A stretch of 64,000 bases of DNA, from NCBI RefSeq assembly GCF_042477335.2, contig NC_091247.1:14051001-14115000 (forward strand), in the 5' to 3' direction. The translations under genes and the position numbers were made by a program. Below, piece by piece: positions 45,630 through 56,230 of the stretch. The notes beneath the pieces are model-generated. The model saw nothing but the letters and a program-made list of their open reading frames with translations. It ran no database searches and was not told the DNA's origin. The stretch comes from Ovis canadensis. Lineage: Eukaryota; Chordata; Mammalia; Artiodactyla; Bovidae. The stretch's first letter is position 1. Every line of letters starts with the position of its first letter.

Positions 45630-45823
45630 CTGCTGATGATGCCCTTCATCTGGATGTCCTTGTCCTCCTGCTGCCGCCGCAGCCGCTCCTCGCCCTCCTC
45701 TAGACGTGCCTGGTACTCCAGCACCAGCTTCTGGGTCGTCTCCTCCTGGCACTTGAACAGGGTCTCATACTCCTCCAGCTTCTTGGTGGAGATTCGCAAC
45801 TTGTCCTGCAGCACTGCCAGATC
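45630..45823 (-). CDS. DAB2IP: DAB2IP exon: start of C-terminal coiled coil
   Basis: 194 bases (64 codons plus 2 bases) from DLAVLQDKLRISTKKLEEYE to QEDKDIQMKGIIS. Acceptor CTGGCAG, donor GTGAGG. The sequence is dense in Glu, Lys, Arg, Gln and Leu with clear heptad spacing: a long alpha-helical coiled coil that continues over the next two exons. No prolines interrupt it. Confidence 0.96.
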
Positions 45824-47882
45824 CTGCCAGGAGGGCAGCGCACCACGGCACAGCACCCAGGACAGAAAGCACAGGCGCATGAGCCCACCGGGAGGCAGCC
45901 TGACTCGGAACGCCCCAGGGGTCATCACCAGCCCAGCCCAGTTCACACAGCAGGGAGACGCCCAGGGACCCCAGCCAGAGCTGGCGTACGGGGTGAGACT
46001 CAATGCCTGGCTCCTGTCCAGGGCTCTCCCACCCCCAAGCCTAACCTATGCCTATGAGCGGGATAAAGACTCAAACCCAGATCTCACAAGTAAGGGTCTT
46101 GAGCTTCTCCTAATAAACAAAGGTAAACTTCTCCTTACAAAGGTAAACAAAGGCAATCAGAGCACTTTGAGAGGTGGGGGCTCTACAGGAGGGGAAACTG
46201 GGGTCCAGAAGGGAAGTGAACCAAGCACCTGGGGAGTAGAGTGACTAATGGGGTGAGATACTAGCCTCCCAGCCTCCATTTGACCCTAAAGTCATGGCGA
46301 GTCGCATGGCAAGTGCAGGGAGAGATTAAAGGCAAAGTGGTCCAGGGCTCTCTGGGTCTGACTCAGCTTGGCACTCCTGGCCTTTGGGGAAGAGGAGGGA
46401 TGTGTAAGTTAGCAAGAGAAGCAGTGAGCTAGCAGGCCGTATGAGCTGAACAGAAGGGGAGGTGGGGTCAAGACCAGAATCAAAGGGTTGGAGGTGGGAG
46501 GTGGGGGCTGGGCACCCTGAGAGTCCAGAGAGTGGGGAAGCAGGAAGGGCCTCTCCTTGGGTCTTGCTCATCAGTAAAGTGTGGCCCAAAGATCAGGAGA
46601 TGGCAAGGCTATCTCCTGAAACAAAACTGGCCCCAGGGGAGAGCCCAGCTCCAGGATAAAAGGCCCATCATGGGTCTTCTGCTCAGAGTGGTGTCAGAAG
46701 GGCCCTCCCTGGCACAGGCAGGACCAGGTGTCCAAGGAGTTCAAGGCAACTCCAGGATCTGCCTGCCAGGGTTAACAGCAAAGAAAGCATGAGAAACAGC
46801 AGCTCCCTGGGCTAAGGAACAAGGGAAGAGAACAAGCCAGCTGCAGCCTGACCCCTGAAATCCTTCGAGCCATCCCCATAACTCACACTTGGAAACGGAG
46901 TCTCAGAAAGGTGCAAAGCCTGGAGTGAGGCAGGCTCTCCTTGCTCCCTAGCCAAGCTCTGGCTCTGGGAGCACTGTGCCCCATGGGCCCTGGTCCCCTG
47001 CACGTAATAATGGTGGAAACAGGTGGATGTGGCGGACCAAGGAGGGGGATGGTGGAGGCGGCGGAATGCAGCATGGACATGGACCCGGCCGCAGGCCGGT
47101 GGGAGGGAAAGCAAACACCCTGACTTGTGTGCCCTCACCCGAGAGGCTGCGACAGGCTTTCCTGGGGCCAAGAGGACTGCAGGCACCCAAGGCGCATGGG
47201 CAAGTGGCTGCTGTCCTGCGGGGCCTTGTGACAGTATGAGCTTTGGCCTCTGGGAGGAGGTGAGGGATCCAGGGCAGTTGCCACATTAACTAGAAGAATT
47301 TTGGAGAACAGAAGCATCCCACTGCCCACTAAATGCTAGATGTAATCTAGGGCTGGGGTTTGGAGGTTTTAGGACCAATACTTTCCTCCTGGAAGGAAGA
47401 AACACCTCCACGGCCATGGGACACCACCGCCCCCTGGGTTTCTCTCCCAGACCCTGGTGGAGAGGAGGATGCAGAGCCAGGCGGCGGGCAGGGACCGTCC
47501 CAGAGCAGAGGGTCCTGGTGGCGTCCCCTCCCCGCTGTCTCTCTGCCTCTTGGTACATGAGGTCTCCATGAATGTCTCGGGCACCTCTGAGCCCCACGTC
47601 CCAGAAGCTTGGCTGCCCAGTCACCGAGGGAATGTGCCTCCTGAATCTGATTCAACACAGTTCCTGGGCAAGTCTCACGTGCAGCCCATAGAGGAAACCT
47701 CAGGCTTATGCTAAATCCTCCAAATTCCCCTGACTGCCGTCCTGACGTGGGACCAGGGGTGGGGAGGGGACTGGACATGTGCAGGAATGAGCAGCGCCCT
47801 GAATTCAGGGCTCAAGGGGAGAGGGCGTCCTGCCTTGGGGAGGCAGCTCACCCTGTCCGAGTGGCCAGGGTCTGGTTTTTAC
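45824..47882 (-). other. DAB2IP: DAB2IP intron
   Basis: 2.06 kb, GC-rich, mostly unique. A short MIR-like scrap lies at 46865-46930. Chance reading frames on both strands carry no recognisable features. Confidence 0.7.
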
Positions 47883-48035
47883 CTTTTCCGCTTGGCTGAG
47901 TTCCTCCTTACTCCTTAGCCTATCCCTGTGCGGGGGGTCTGGGCCCAGGCCCTCGTCTTCTAACAACTGTGCATTCATGGTCAAGAGCCAGGCAGCCGTG
48001 CGGTCCAGGGCATTGGGGCTCACGGGTGAAGGGCC
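47883..48035 (-). CDS. DAB2IP: DAB2IP exon: linker before coiled coil
   Basis: 153 bases, 51 codons in phase 0: GPSPVSPNALDRTAAWLLTM to SKEELSQAEK. Acceptor ATCGCAG, donor GTAAAA. It joins the proline-rich region to the coiled coil, and the SKEELSQAEK end starts the helical part. This exon carries the conserved LLTMNAQLLEDEG motif. Confidence 0.96.
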
Positions 48036-48684
48036 CTGCGATGAAACACAACTGTGAGGGACTGGGGCGGGGGGGAAGGGGTGGTCCCGGGTGCGGCACA
48101 GGGACGGATGGGCATCTCTGATGCAGCCCCGGGCCCTGGGGAGTTTCACCTCCTAGACGCAGCCTGAGGCTGTCACGAGCCGGGGGTGGGAGGGGAGCCT
48201 AGCTGAACATGGCTTCTCTGCCGCCTGGGGGAGAGCCAGTGGGCTTGGGCTGGCAGGTCGGTGTCTAACCCGAAGAACCTATAACTCTGTGCAGAGCCCT
48301 GAAGACCAGCTCAGAGCAGGAGGGGGACGAGCGGCTAGGTGGACTCCTACCCTGGGTTGGGCTTTAACAGGCTTTGGAACTGGAGATGGGCAGACAGATC
48401 CCTTCCTCTTTCTTCCTGACCCCAGCTGTCTCTGGGGAAACTGGCAGAGGAACCCCAAGCCACAGTGAAGCTGGTTCACAGGATTTAGGCCAGGGCCACT
48501 GGGGGGCTGTCACGGCAAGTAGCTGGTGGGATGGGGCCAAGTGTGGCATCATTCAGCATGGGATGGCAGCTGGGTGCGGGTGGAGATGACGTGGCCGGGA
48601 GGAGCAGCACAACGTGGGGGGTCAGCCGGACCCCACCCTGGGGCGGGGGGTGGTGGCCTGCCCTCTCCGCCTGGCAGCACTGAC
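48036..48684 (-). other. DAB2IP: DAB2IP intron
   Basis: 649 bases, GC-rich, no repeat or exon recognised. Confidence 0.7.
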
Positions 48685-49588
48685 CTGCTTGTGCACGGCA
48701 CGAGGCTTCAGCTCGGGGCTGTCGCCCTTGGAGGACGAGGACTGTTGCCGCAGCCGCGCTCCGGGCCCAGCCCAGTCGGGCGAGGCCGAGGCCAGCGTTC
48801 CACTCGACGGCCGTGGGTACTGCAGGGTGCTCAGCAGGGTGGGCGGCGTCCGGCCTCGGGGCGCGGGGGGCGGCGGCGGGGGTGGTGGCGGCGGCTGATC
48901 GATCCTCCGCTGGGGGCCGGCACTGTTCTGCCGTGGCACCGTGGGCTGCCCACCCTTCTCGGTCAGCGACACCTGCCGCCGTGCCAGCTCCCCGGGGCGC
49001 CGGCCCAGGTCTTCGGGGGCGGCTGCGGCGCCACTGCTGCTGAAGCTGCCCAGCTTGGCGGCAGCTGCCAGCTCTTCGCTGTTGCTGTGGGAGCTCAGGG
49101 AGCTGTGGCCCTCGGAGCCCGAGTCGCCGAGGCCGCGGGGAGACAGTGGCAGGCCGGCCGCCATCTGGTACACGGGATTCTGGAAGGACAGCGGTGCCAG
49201 GAGCTGGGGCCGACCCGGCGCGCCCTCCGACGTGCCCGGCGTGGTGGGCGTCTGGCCTGCCCGCCGCACTGTGGCCAGCCCTGCCAGGCTCACGGGGGCC
49301 GCCCGGGCTGGCCACCCAGCCACCAGCTGAGTCGCGGGCGCTTGGCCATCGGCGGCGAGGGTGTCGGGGCCCGCTGGGGAGCCTGCCTCCCCATCCAGCA
49401 CGCGGGTGTCTTGGAGGTCCACCATGGACAGACTCTTGCCGCCGTTGGCCATCTGAAGATCGGGCTCGTTGGCTTCCGAGTAACTCGAGCTGCGGGCAGG
49501 TGAGGGCTGGACCCCGGAGGACCTTGTGACAAAAAACAAGTCCTTGTTTTCGGGGGTTGGAGACGGTAACCGGGTGAAATCTATCAGA
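48685..49588 (-). CDS. DAB2IP: DAB2IP large exon: PER-like end, Ser/Pro-rich region and polyproline tract
   Basis: 904 bases: one base completes a Gly codon, then 301 codons from [20 protein letters not shown] to [19 protein letters not shown]. Acceptor CCCTGCAG, donor GTCAGT. It includes several Ser/Thr-Pro sites ([28 protein letters not shown]), an alanine run (49018-49029), an [13 protein letters not shown] segment and ten consecutive prolines (48865-48894) followed by APRGRTPP, the SH3-type ligand region reported to act in PI3K control. This part is probably disordered. The CpG-rich antisense strand is also open for 325 codons, which reflects composition. Confidence 0.97.
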
Positions 49589-51640
49589 CTGCAGGGAGAC
49601 AAGCACACACAGGGAAAGAAGGGGGAAGAGAAGAACTGTGAATGCAGCCCAGGCGGGGTCCCGACCAACTGAGAGCCCTGCCAACCTGCCGCCCTGTGGC
49701 CTGAGCCAGGGATGGGGGAGGGGGGAAGAGAGGGGAGGCAGGGAGGGGAGGGGAGAGGAGGGGATGGGGCGGCAAGAAGGGGAGAGTCCGGGGCGCAGCT
49801 GCGAAACCAAACCACAGCCACCGAGCCTGGCAGAGGCCACCACCAAGGCGCGGGGAGGACGGCTGCTCCTACACGGAACTGCGGCACTAGGGGCCCGAGC
49901 TCCCAGCACCAGGCCAGGCTGCCTAGCAGCGGCCCTTTTCCTGATCAGCGCGGCATCTTGAGACAGTAGGTTCTGGGGCCTGGGGTGTTCCGGAAAATTC
50001 CCCTGAGCTAAATCCAAACCCACAACTCAGTGGCTCTCTGCTACCCGAGGGTCCTGCACCGGGAACGATGACTTCAAAGCCACGGGGGGCTCCCTCTGCC
50101 TCTTCCCTCCCGTCCCTAGTCAGGCTGCTCACCAAAGTGGGGGCCTGTGCTGAGAGAAGCCTCCACCTGCAGCCTCCTACTGCTACCCCTTGTCTGACTG
50201 GCAGGCGGGGGCTGGGGCTTCCGGCAAAAAAAAAAAAAAAACACAAGGTATCAGAGGAGGATCCTCACGGCGGCGTGACTCAGGCAGGGAGGGCCTGCAC
50301 CTGCCGCTGTAGGCCATGTCCCCGACCCTCCACCCCAGGCTCCTAGCCTCTCTCTGGCCCCTTCCCAGGAAAAGCCGGCTCCTTGGAAGGAGGCACAAAA
50401 CCAGGTGGGCTTTGAAAGGAAGGCTCGGGGGGAGCTGAACAGGCTCTGAGTGGGCTGGAGGCAGCAGGAACCTGGGGCTCCAATGTGGGCTTAGAAAGGA
50501 GTTGGCTCAGTCTGGGGTGGAGAGGAAGTGCCAGTCCGGGGTGATGGGACAGGACAGGGTAGGCTGTGGCCACTGGAGGCCACGGCTCTTGGGGGCTGAG
50601 AAGAAGTGGACGGGGGAAGTAGGCGGAGTTGGGAGAAACCCGGACCAGCCCTGGGCCTGGGTCGCCCTTCACATGCCCAGGTCAGCTCTCCTGACCTCTC
50701 GACTGACGTGTGTCCCCACTTGAACTCTTACTTTGCCTCACTTGGCAGGTTGTAGGGACAGCCCCTCCTCAAGACGTAGAGGGACCCGGGGGGAAGGGGC
50801 GTCAAGGTCTCTGCATCTCCGGCCTCCTCCTGGGCCTTTAGTCCCTCACACCACATCCCCAGGTCCTTGATCTCAACGCCCTTGCCTGCTAACAGCCTGC
50901 CACTGACGTCCCCACCATCTCAGAGCCAGACAGTGCCCGGCTCTGCTGCTCCAGCCTCAGCCTCGTGAGCCAGTCCAAGACGGTCCTGCTGGACGAGGGG
51001 AGTGTTTGACCCCAAGTACAGGCAGCTCACTGTGAACGTGAAGGTCCTCGTCTTGACGTCAACACTTGAGAACATTCTCCCTCCGCCTCCATTGTGTATT
51101 GACGAGGCACTCGTCCCAGCACTGGACGTGCAGAGTGGGAGCTGGGCCTCAGCATCTCTCTAGTTTCCCGGGGCTCCCAGCCTCTTCGCCTCGCGGAGTC
51201 ACCCGAACTCCTCCTGAAAACACACTCTGGAGCTCTACTTCTGGAGACTCTAGTTCAGGCCCAGGAAATACTAGCTCATATACACACAAAAAAGTGACTG
51301 TGACTAGTGCTGATTGGGACCAGTAACTGTTCCTCGACAAAAGATACTGTCTTTCTCCAGGGCTTTGTGCTAGTCCCTCTACCTAAAATGCCTCTTCCAC
51401 CAATGGAAATGCTACTTTTCCTAAGCTCAAAACTCGAGCACAACCTCCTCCAGGAAGCCTTCCCTGATTTCCTCCCCCCCAAAATCTTACTCCTTAGTGC
51501 CCAAGGAACACCTTGAGTTTCATTCAGCTTGTTTCATAAACACCAGTATAGGTTTTCTCCTCCCCAAAGGAGACTGTAGATGGGCCCTTCCCGGTCTGTA
51601 CCTGCACCCCACCACACTCAGCATGCCCGGCGGCTCTTAC
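49589..51640 (-). other. DAB2IP: DAB2IP intron
   Basis: 2.05 kb. A purine-rich run on the + strand lies at 49711-49770, an A16 tract at 50226-50241, and an L2-like segment at 51345-51500. No exon recognised. Confidence 0.7.
51345..51500 (+). repeat. L2 LINE 3' region
   Basis: 'gtccctctacctaaaatgcc', 'tcttccaccaatgg', 'ctcgagcacaacctcctcca' and 'ggaagccttccctgatttcc' match the L2 3' end order. Confidence 0.6.
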
Positions 51641-51819
51641 CCAGACAGGTCGTTCTCGATCACCATCTTCTGGAGCCCAGCCGAGACACTGCTGCTGCCA
51701 GAGCCGGGCGTAGAGGCCAAGTCGTTGGTCCCTGCAAGCTGCCCACTGCCCGGGGTGCTCAGAGCTGTGTGGACGTCCCTCAGGATTCGAGGCAGAGGCC
51801 CCAGCTTGGATATGATGCT
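51641..51819 (-). CDS. DAB2IP: DAB2IP exon: region after RasGAP (PER-like)
   Basis: 179 bases (59 codons plus 2 bases): [20 protein letters not shown] to [11 protein letters not shown]. Acceptor TTTGCAG, donor GTAAGA. It follows the RasGAP module and begins the Ser/Thr/Gly-rich PER-like region linked to ASK1 and 14-3-3 binding in the literature. Two TPGSG motifs are visible (STPGSGQL and STPGSGSSS). Confidence 0.96.
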
Positions 51820-54240
51820 CTGCAAAGACATGGCAAAGGGGGCAGGTGTGAGCCAGGGGGCCACCTGGTGAGGCCAAGTGCACTGGAGCCACCGTGTTCA
51901 AAATCACTAAGCAGCCAGTCAGATGCAGGCTCGCCCTCCCCTGCAATCAGCTTCAGTGGGTCTGGGGAGGGGTAGGGAGCCCAGAAACAACAAATTACAT
52001 TTTTATCAGCGCCCTGGATATCTCTGGGATGGGGCAAGGCCCACAAGAAGACACAGTAACCTAGTCCAAGCCTTTCACCCTGGTCTGTCCTGCCTCAGTG
52101 ACCTACAGAGAATCCTGGAGTTTGCCCCCATCTCCCCAGTGGAGAGGCTTCTGGGGTGGCCCCCTCCCACGTTACCTACTCCACAGGGCAAGCTGAGGCC
52201 CAACCCACTTCAACACCTGAGTCCCCGGGGCGATGGCCCAGGCACAGAGCAGGCATTCCTGCTCACCCGTCAGACAAACAAGTGGCCAGTCAGGCAGAGG
52301 GTGGTGCCTGGACTCGTCTGAAGCCCACTGTCCTAGTTTAGACCAATGGTGGTAAAGCTTCTAAGCCGAGCGGGTGGTTGCGGGGTGGGACTCTGCCTTC
52401 ATCTGGCTTATGTCCCGGCTTCCACCAACGGCTATGCGCAGAAAGCAAGCATGAAAACTCATGTGGTCCACAGAGGGGAGACGTGAGCAGCAAACAGCTT
52501 GACTTTAAATCCTGCTGCAACAATGTCAGCTGTGACGGCTGCAAACCACCGTCCGTACCTCCCGCCTGGTCATGCAGGCGTGGGGGATGGTGGCCCCCAG
52601 CACAGAGGCTCTGGAAGTGGTGGCAGAGTGACAGGTGTTGGCAGCTGTGGAGGAAGACAGGGCTCTGAGCCTCATTTCCACTGCTCCCTCCTGGGTCTCT
52701 CAGAGCCAAAGGGCAATGGACATAGAGGAGCAGAAATGATTGCAACGGCCGTTCATAGCGAAAAGCTGGGACTGATCTGAGTGTCCAGTGAATTACATGG
52801 TGCAGTCACGTGATTGGACAGTCTGTGTCATTAGAAAGGTCACAGTGGTGTGTGGCATGTATGGTTGGGGAAAGATGCCCACGAGAGAAGAGTGAGCAAT
52901 GCACGCGGCAGTGCACGCTAAGTTCCCACTTTAACAAAAAAGGGCAAGAACTGCCTGTGTGGGTACCTAGCCGCACACCAGAGCCCCCTGAGTGCTCACC
53001 ACTAAGGATGGGGCGGGAGCAGGAGGCCTTCCAGCTCTGGTTCAGCAGCAGCTACTTTTATAATCAGTCCTGAATATTCATTGGAAGGACTGATGCATAT
53101 TAAAAAGCAGAGACGTTACTTTGCCAACAAAGGTCCATCTAGTCAAAGCTATGGTTTTTCCAGTTGTCATGTATGGATGTGAGAGTTGGACCATAAAGAA
53201 AGCTGAGCATTGAAGAGTTGATGCTTTTGAACTGTGTTGGAGAAGACTCTTGAGAGTCCCTTGGACTGCAAGGAGATTCAACCAGTCAATCCTAAAGGAG
53301 ATCAGTTCTGAATATTCACTGGGAAGACTGATCCTGAAGCTAAAACTCCAATACTCTGGCCATCTGATGTGAAGGACTGACTCACTGGAAAAGACCCTGA
53401 TGCTGGGAAAGATTGAAGGCAGGAGGAGAAGGGGATGACAGAGGATGAGTTGGTTGGATGGCATCACCAACTCAATGGATATAAGTTTGAGCAAGCTCTG
53501 GGACTCAGTGAAGGACAGGGAAGCCTGGCGTGCTGCAGTCCATGGGGTCACCAAAAGTCAGGCACAACTGAGCAACTGAACTGAACTTTTGTTTAAGATG
53601 GGCTCTCAGAGCCCTGGTGGGTAGCAGAGGTTCTGGAAGTGGGTCCTGGCAGTTGCTGCCCAGAACCTGCCTACTGTGTAGGCTGGGCCTGCGGGGGAAG
53701 TGGAACCCAGGCCACAGGGCCTGCAGCAGTGTCAGAGGTGTTGACAGAATGACTGTTTCAACAGATGGTCAAGGGTACTTCTGGAAAGTTTTGCAACCTG
53801 CTGCCTGACACATGGAGGCACAACATCTCCAGTCCATCTTTTTTGTATCAGTGGCCTTAAAATCTAGAGCAAGGACATTTTAGGAGACACAGCTAATCTG
53901 ATTATACTTCCCATGGGTAGGGAGGATAGCACGCCTTCACCTGTGGATGCCTTCCACTCAGAGGCACAGCCGAGGCCCCAGTACACAGAGTGGGCTCCCC
54001 TGGAAGATGTCGGTACATGAACGTGGTGCTCCCCACCAAGGAAAAGGGCTGAGATCCCTCCCCAGCACGTGCTGACAGGGTCTGCATTGGATCCCTGGGC
54101 TCCGGCGCCCTGGCGGGGCCGCTGATCTCTAGCACATAGGCAAAGCCTCGGGCCTCATGGTTACTCCGGGAGGAGCAGCCTGCAGCTTCAGTGCCCTTGG
54201 GCCCAGCCACTGCCCCATCGTGGCTCGAGTGGTCACGCAC
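51820..54240 (-). other. DAB2IP: DAB2IP intron
   Basis: 2.4 kb. The only young repeat is a rearranged BovB 3' end at 53065-53588. The rest is unique, GC-rich to about 52500 and mixed after. Confidence 0.75.
53065..53588 (+). mobile_element. BovB LINE 3' end, locally rearranged, in DAB2IP intron
   Basis: 53094-53588 is contiguous BovB 3' sequence ('catattaaaaagcagagacg', 'ggatgtgagagttggaccat', 'tgagagtcccttggactgca', 'gaccctgatgctgggaaaga', 'gtgctgcagtccatggggtc') ending in 'caactgaactgaac'. In front of it, 53065-53093 ('cagtcctgaatattcattgg', 'aaggactgatg') is a piece that normally lies further downstream in the same element. The frame is broken. Antisense to DAB2IP. Confidence 0.85.
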
Positions 54241-54442
54241 CTGCTCCAGCTGGCTGACGGCCTCCCAGAGCAGCGAGTGCAGGCTGGAGAGCTCGCGGCC
54301 CAGGTCGATGTAGCCCTCGAAGCCGGCTGTGTTGGAGACGGTCTCGGGGTTGGAGATCTCCAGCAGGAAGCGCTGCATGTTGGTCCACTCGTGCTCCAGG
54401 AACTGGTTCATGAATGACATGTACTCTTCCTTGCTGCCGAAC
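54241..54442 (-). CDS. DAB2IP: DAB2IP exon: C-terminal part of RasGAP domain
   Basis: 202 bases: one base completes the Lys codon, then 67 residues [20 protein letters not shown] to [11 protein letters not shown]. Acceptor GGCTCCAG, donor GTGCGT. It covers the last helices of the RasGAP fold ([24 protein letters not shown]) and the following conserved [16 protein letters not shown] segment shared by the SynGAP/DAB2IP/RASAL2/RASAL3 group. Confidence 0.97.
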
Positions 54443-55993
54443 CTGGAGCCGAGCAGACGGGGTGAGCGCCCTGGGCCCCACCCGGGAGGCCCCCTACTTC
54501 TCGGAGACACCCTCACCCCCTGGGCTCCCATCCCTTCACTGTGGCTGCCTTCCACGCCACTTACTCCCCAGCCAGCCAACCCCCCCCCCCCCCCCCCCCA
54601 GATTCCAGGTGCTCATGGCTAAGTCTGGAGACTCCTTTCTGGACTTTTTCTCCCAGGATCTGGAATGTTCTATGGCCCTCACTCCACCTTCACGGCCAGT
54701 CTCAGTCTCCTTCCTCTTTCCCTCCAAATGTCTGTGGCCCCTGATGCACAACTGACTCTCAAGCCACACTTGGCCAGGTCTCTCTGCTAAGCCTTCCGAC
54801 ACGTTCCTCGTCAGGCACCTTCCTTTGTCCTCAGCTTGGCCAAGTCTGCGGTCACCTTCATCACCCCAAACCCGCACCCTCCTCTGGGACTCCCCATCCC
54901 AAGGAGACCGATCCAGAAGCCTGGCCATGTTCAACTGCTCCCTCTGCCTCCCCATCAACTGGCAAGGCCTGCTGGCCTCAGCCTCTGATCAACCCACAAG
55001 CTACAGCCCTGGCCTCTTGCATCACCATCACCTCCAGTATTATCCCTGACCCAGTCCTTCCACCACTCTGCCTTTACCAGAACCATAATTCTGCTCTCCT
55101 CCTGGCCTCAGGGCTGCCAGTCTTGTGCCCTCCACTCCTGGCCCCTCTGCTGCTGGGCAGGACTTGGAACACATGAGGGCCACCTTGCTCAAAGCCCTCT
55201 GGCAGCTCTTACTGCCCTGCCTGGCCTCCAAGTCCCTGCTGTCCTCTAGGGTGGTCTCCCACCTCTCTCGACCTAGCAAGTGACAATTCAGGAACGGCAG
55301 AGCGTCTGGTCCCTCCCTGGCCTACACCTCTGTCTTTTCGTCCTGAACTCAGCTGGGGAGCGCATCTTCTAGGAAGCCTCCCTCTCTCCTCTTCCAACAA
55401 GCTGTTGGCCCTCCTAGGAGGCCACGCCCCTGTCCATCACCGCTCTCCCTGCTGAAGTGTTGGCTCCGGGAGGGTGGGGACCAGTGGTGATTCATGGCCC
55501 AGCCCTGCAAAGGCCCGGAAGGGCTTGATCCACACCTCGTGAGAGCCGCTCTCTGAGCCAGCCCGTCTGTGTCCACCCCCTCGCTCTAAGGTACAGCAAG
55601 AACACTGAAGTGCTTCACAAACAGACATCCTTGGCACCCTTAGACAAGGACAGTCTGGAGCCACCCGGGTGCCCAACCGCAGCAGATGAGTTCAGGAGAC
55701 ATGGGCCCTTCTCCCTTGAAGGCATATTAGTCACTCATTTCAAAAGGAAGCTCGTGAATGTTAAGTATGTGGGAGAATCCTTATGATAAAATGTTCATTC
55801 AAAGAAGCAGAAGGAAAAATATTACCTTGCCTTATCACCCTTGAAAACTAAGGAAACGCACCACAGAGGGGAGCCTGGGGTGCAGAGGAGAGAGGGACGG
55901 AGGGAGGCGGGGCTGAGGAGGCAGGGACGGCTCCAGCCTGCCATGGGCCGGCGGGGAGGGCGGGGTGGGGGGTGGGTGGGACGTGGCACTCAC
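54443..55993 (-). other. DAB2IP: DAB2IP intron
   Basis: 1.55 kb. A C20 homopolymer on the + strand lies at 54580-54599. 54940-55260 and 55440-55520 are weakly L2-like ('gttggctccgggagggtgg'). No exon recognised. Confidence 0.65.
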
Positions 55994-56230
55994 TTGGCAA
56001 AGTTGGCCAGGTTCTGGGTGACTTTGGCGATGAGGGTGAGTGTGCGGGCAGTGCGGTCGTCCGGGTACTCCTGCAGCAGATTGAAGAGTGAGGGGGACAT
56101 GATGGCCGGGCAGAGGAAGCGCAGGAACAGAGAGGCGCTGATGAGTCGCTCGCTGATGTCCGGCCGGCCGCGGCTGCTGCACTCTTGCCGCCAAGAGGCA
56201 AACACCTCCTTGAGCTCCCGGGGGAAGACG
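55994..56230 (-). CDS. DAB2IP: DAB2IP exon: RasGAP core with FLRF motif
   Basis: 237 bases from the completed Cys codon through [20 protein letters not shown] to VTQNLANFA plus two bases of Lys. Acceptor CCACACAG, donor GTGAGT. It contains the RasGAP signature [16 protein letters not shown] (the conserved FLR motif that stabilises the active site and contacts Ras) and the helix [19 protein letters not shown]. All family-typical residues that I can judge are intact, so catalysis should be preserved. Confidence 0.97.

Noticed and set aside
45252-46244. 330-codon open frame on the + strand
   Set aside because: It overlaps the DAB2IP coiled-coil exon in antisense and runs into intron sequence on both sides. 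No protein features.
48526-49503. 325-codon open frame on the + strand
   Set aside because: It is antisense to the large DAB2IP exon. The open frame follows from high GC and the codon bias of the true exon. The translation is Gly/Arg/Ala-rich with no recognisable domain.
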